From assembly GCA_023053685.1 (NCBI GenBank), contig JALIGW010000001.1, positions 223,061,434 to 223,125,433 on the forward strand: 64,000 bases of DNA, written 5' to 3'. Below the pieces are notes generated by a model, which saw only the letters and a program-made list of their open reading frames with translations, was not told the origin of the DNA and made no database searches. Shown here piece by piece: positions 61,280-64,000 of the stretch (within the stretch, counting starts at the first letter, position 1; each line of letters opens with the position of its first letter). The position numbers and the translations under genes are program-made. This DNA is from Diadophis punctatus similis. Lineage: Eukaryota; Chordata; Lepidosauria; Squamata; Dipsadidae.

Positions 61280-62237
61280 TCATGATCCTGATAGTATACT
61301 TTGTCTTCAGCAAGGCTTTCGACAAAGTAGACCACAACCTACTTCTTAGTAAACTAGAAAAATGTGGGATAGACAGCATCAGCATCAGATGTATTGTAAC
61401 TGGCTGAAAAACCATATTCAGTGAGCAGTCCTTAATGGTACTACATCTACATAGAGGGAAGTAAGCAGTGGAGTATCACAAGGTTCCATCTTAGGCCCAG
61501 TACTCTTCAATATCTTCATAAATTACATAGATGAGGGAATAGAAGGGGAATTCATCAAATTTGCAGATGACAGAAAGCTGGCAGGAATAGCCAATACCCC
61601 AGAAGACAAGCTCAGGAAGATCTTGACAGACTTAACAATGGGCCCAATCCAACATCATGACATTTAAAGAGAAAACCAAGGTTTTACACCTAGGCAGGAA
61701 AAACCAAAGGTACAAGTACAGATTAGGGGAAACCTGGCTCAAAAACAGTAACTGTGAGAGGGACCTTAGAGTCCTATTGGACGATCACTTAAACCTGAGC
61801 CAGCAGTGTGCAGCGGCAGCCAAAAAAGCTAATACAATCCTTAGTTGAATAAACAGAGGCATAGAATCAAAATCACGAGAGTATTAGTACCGCTTTATAA
61901 ATCCTTAGTAAGACCACACCTGGAATATTGCATCCAGTTCTGTTCATCACATTACAAAAAATATGTTGAAACTTTGGAAAAAGTGCAAAGAAGAGCAATT
62001 AAGATGATTAAAGTCCTGAGGATATAAATGTATGAAGAATGGTTGCAGGAAATGGGTTTGGCTAGTCTAGAGAGAAAAAGGACTAGTGGGGACATTATAA
62101 CAGTATTCCAGTATTTGAGGGGTTGCCACAAAGAAGACTTATTTTCTTATTTTCCAAAGCACCAGAAGGCAAGACAAGAAACAATGGATGGAAACTAATC
62201 AAGGAGAGAAGCAATCTGGAATTAAAGAGAAACTTTA
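61280..62237 (+). mobile_element. CR1 LINE, decayed RT region
   Basis: On +, across several frames: [35 protein letters not shown] text, FADDRKLAG (catalytic F-ADD around 61560), LHLGRKNQRYKYRLGETWL, SQQCAAAAKKANTILS and LVRPHLEYCIQF. All are CR1 RT motifs in order, with many stops and frameshifts. Within the INCENP intron after the exon at 62537. Confidence 0.85.
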
Positions 62238-62238
62238 A

Positions 62239-62275
62239 TGCATCTGGCCCGCGGGCCAGGAGTTTGACAGTCCTG
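62239..62275 (+). mobile_element. hAT family D right-end fragment
   Basis: CATCTGGCCCGCGGGCCAGG then AGTTTGACAGTCCTG equals the right third of the element at 11890. The left part is missing; it abuts the CR1 remnant. Confidence 0.65.
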
Positions 62276-62536
62276 CTTTAGGCATTGCTTGAATAAGGTG
62301 TCTTCATTACCAAGACACTTATGAGTATTGTACCCAGGTCAATCTTTTTCATGGCTTTGGGATAAGTTAAAGGCAGTATCATGGGAACATATCAGGAAGA
62401 GATAAAGAGTATGTCAAGTCATATTTCTGCCACAGCAATTTGCAAATGGGGAGAAGACCTAAATAACTGACTGCAGGCCTCAATCATTTCTCATCTTGCA
62501 GGAGAAGACTGCAAAATACCGGTAGTTCCTACTCAC

Positions 62537-62641
62537 CTGAGCAGTTATATTCAGCCAGCCACATGCAGCAGGGACATTTTCCACCTGCACAGCTGTCTTG
62601 TCCTGCTGCAGCTGAGCCAGTGAGGCAAGATTCTTTTCTTC
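62537..62641 (-). CDS. INCENP: INCENP exon, end of helical region
   Basis: The acceptor GTTAATAG precedes 62641 and the donor GCTCAG|GTGAGT follows 62537; 105 bases, phase 0, 35 codons without stop. It encodes EEKNLASLAQLQQDKTAVQV and ends GWLNITAQ, which resembles the LNVTVDVQ segment of human INCENP. Assignment rests on order, frame and this short match. Confidence 0.75.
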
Positions 62642-62794
62642 CTATTAACCAGAGAAGAATCTTAGTTACCAGGCTAACCAATATAATCATTTTTCAGTAG
62701 TAGTTTCACACAAAAGCAACGTATGCCAATCTATCTATTATTTAGAACCATTTTCTTCTTAGATTCCAATTAAAGTGATCCATTAATGAGTGTG

Positions 62795-62915
<121 letters not shown>

Positions 62916-63327
62916 TTTAATTGCTACCTCACTGAAGAAACACACAGTGAAATCCAACATTTGCCCCATTCTCTTCCATCATAATTATTGTTTGCATGCC
63001 AAGAAGGACTACAGTTATAATCACTGCCTTTTTCCTAGTCCTAGGGCAAAAACAACTACAGTTGTATAATCTGCTTTAAGTATATATAATTTCAGTTTCC
63101 ATAAATCACATCAGGAAATGTGTGATTAACAATCTTTTGTCTCCCTTAAAAATATAGAATAGTAAGTGACATGCAAAGGCGTCATTCCTTTCAGACAGAA
63201 ACAAAGCGGCAGGAAGAAACAGAAGTCATACAGTTTGGAAATGCAGTTGAAAATATTATTTGCTGGCAAAAGTTTGCTTGATCTTATTTCCCCCTCCCAA
63301 TATTGGCTTTTCAATAAGTGACCATAC

Positions 63328-63409
63328 CTTTATATTTTCTTCCTCTTCCTTAACTACAGTGAGTTCCTGGACTTTCACCAGCTTCTCTTTATCTTGATGC
63401 CTTTGGTGC
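63328..63409 (-). CDS. INCENP: INCENP exon, charged helix
   Basis: The acceptor TTGTTTTCAG precedes 63409 and the donor ATAAAG|GTATGG follows 63328; 82 bases. It encodes HQRHQDKEKLVKVQELTVVK followed by EEEENIK, a charged, helix-prone stretch. It joins the next exon in phase 0. Residue-level similarity to other INCENPs is weak, though its position before the LNIT exon fits. Confidence 0.65.
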
Positions 63410-63679
63410 CTGAAAACAAAGCTGAGTTAATACACAAATACTTGCAATGCACTGATTCTTGGAAGTAAGTTCCCCTGGGATCACTGTGAAACGGTTCCAA
63501 AAAAGTAGGTTGGGAATGCAAACTTTCCCCAAATGTGAATAGCTTTCTTGGATGTCACCTTCAAAGGAAGTAACACCATTTCAGAGTTGGTTATTTGGCT
63601 CATCATTTTCGATTTTGACTGTTTTTGTGTCTCCTGTAATTCCTTGAATTTTGACTTACCCATAGTTTCAACCTTCAGA

Positions 63680-63682
63680 GAT

Positions 63683-63749
<67 letters not shown>

Positions 63750-63865
63750 TGTATTATTTATGTATTTATTTATGTATTTATTTATGTATTTATGTATTTA
63801 TTTATTTATTTAATTTGCCACCCATCTTATATTGAAACAACTCTGGGCAGCTTACAGCATTAAAG
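63680..63865 (-). mobile_element. LINE 3' tip with long (TTTA)n tail
   Basis: (ATTT)n with some ATGT units from 63680 to 63812, followed by TTTGCCACCCATCTTATATT and CTCTGGGCAGCTTACAGCAT, the reversed LINE 3' terminus. Only the tip is present. Confidence 0.7.
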
Positions 63866-63880
63866 AAACAAAATTATCAC

Positions 63881-63978
63881 CCCTTTTCCTGTTTTGTACT
63901 ATTGATTTCCAGCATTTTCTTAATCTCCCCGATTGTTCTCCATTTTTCTGGACGTTCTTGAATTTTTGGCCCTTCTTC
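63881..63978 (-). CDS. Possible INCENP exon, weak
   Basis: The acceptor TTGTTTCAG precedes 63978, followed by 32 codons plus two bases (KIQERPEKWRTIGEIKKMLE inside) to a weak donor GGG|GTGATA. The two leftover bases fit the first base of the exon at 63409, and a stop comes just after the donor. I could not align it confidently to INCENP, and an open frame of this size could be chance. Confidence 0.35.
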
Positions 63979-64000
63979 CTGAAACAAGCATAGAGAATCA

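Noticed and set aside
63481..63663. Candidate INCENP exon beginning MGKSKFKELQETQ
   Set aside because: No acceptor in frame and no similarity to INCENP; a good donor (GG|GTAAGT near 63658) lies at its start, not its end.

Overview
The window is vertebrate nuclear DNA, most likely from an advanced snake. It carries intron-split genes, squamate-type tRNA SINEs with an RTE/BovB-like tail, and a CR1-like LINE 3' end that runs into ATTCT/AGAAT repeats, as known for the snake CR1-L3 (Snake1) family. It also holds many CR1/L2 LINE pieces ending in (AAAT)n and dense short DNA transposons with 8-bp target duplications. No prokaryotic feature, rRNA or CRISPR is present.

Three protein genes can be rebuilt exon by exon. 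BEST1 (bestrophin-1, a calcium-activated chloride channel) runs on + from 8085 to 30218 in nine coding exons. Its reading frame is intact and predicts 762 residues. FTH1 (ferritin heavy chain) runs on - from 39903 to 34937 in four exons and predicts 182 residues. It has all seven ferroxidase ligands, a near-canonical iron-responsive element in its 5' UTR, a TATA box with CCAAT, CRE-like and GC motifs, and a poly(A) signal. The 3' part of INCENP (inner centromere protein) lies on - from about 63980 to 57283 and includes the IN-box that binds Aurora B. The gene continues beyond the right edge. BEST1 and FTH1 converge tail to tail, as in human. INCENP is on the same strand as FTH1, which is not how I recall the human order.

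The remainder is intron and intergenic DNA rich in mobile elements. Layout: 1-8 kb upstream of BEST1 (L1 tails, hAT-type MITEs, a MITE with internal repeats, GATA/GA microsatellite); 8-31 kb BEST1, with introns holding MITEs, a foldback repeat, a Ty1/copia RNase H relic, L2-like LINEs and a 1.19-kb composite foldback transposon; 31-35 kb intergenic; 35-40 kb FTH1 with its CpG-rich promoter; 40-57 kb intergenic, LINE-rich, including a nested and inverted L2-like insertion; 57-64 kb INCENP 3' end.

The observations I rate highest are the composite foldback transposon at 21154-22342, a shared central TA in most MITE target duplications (Buster-type hAT signature), NRF1-like palindromes carried by several MITE families, the copia relic, the twin-priming-like LINE, and the changed INCENP orientation. 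I saw no wholly new biochemical system.
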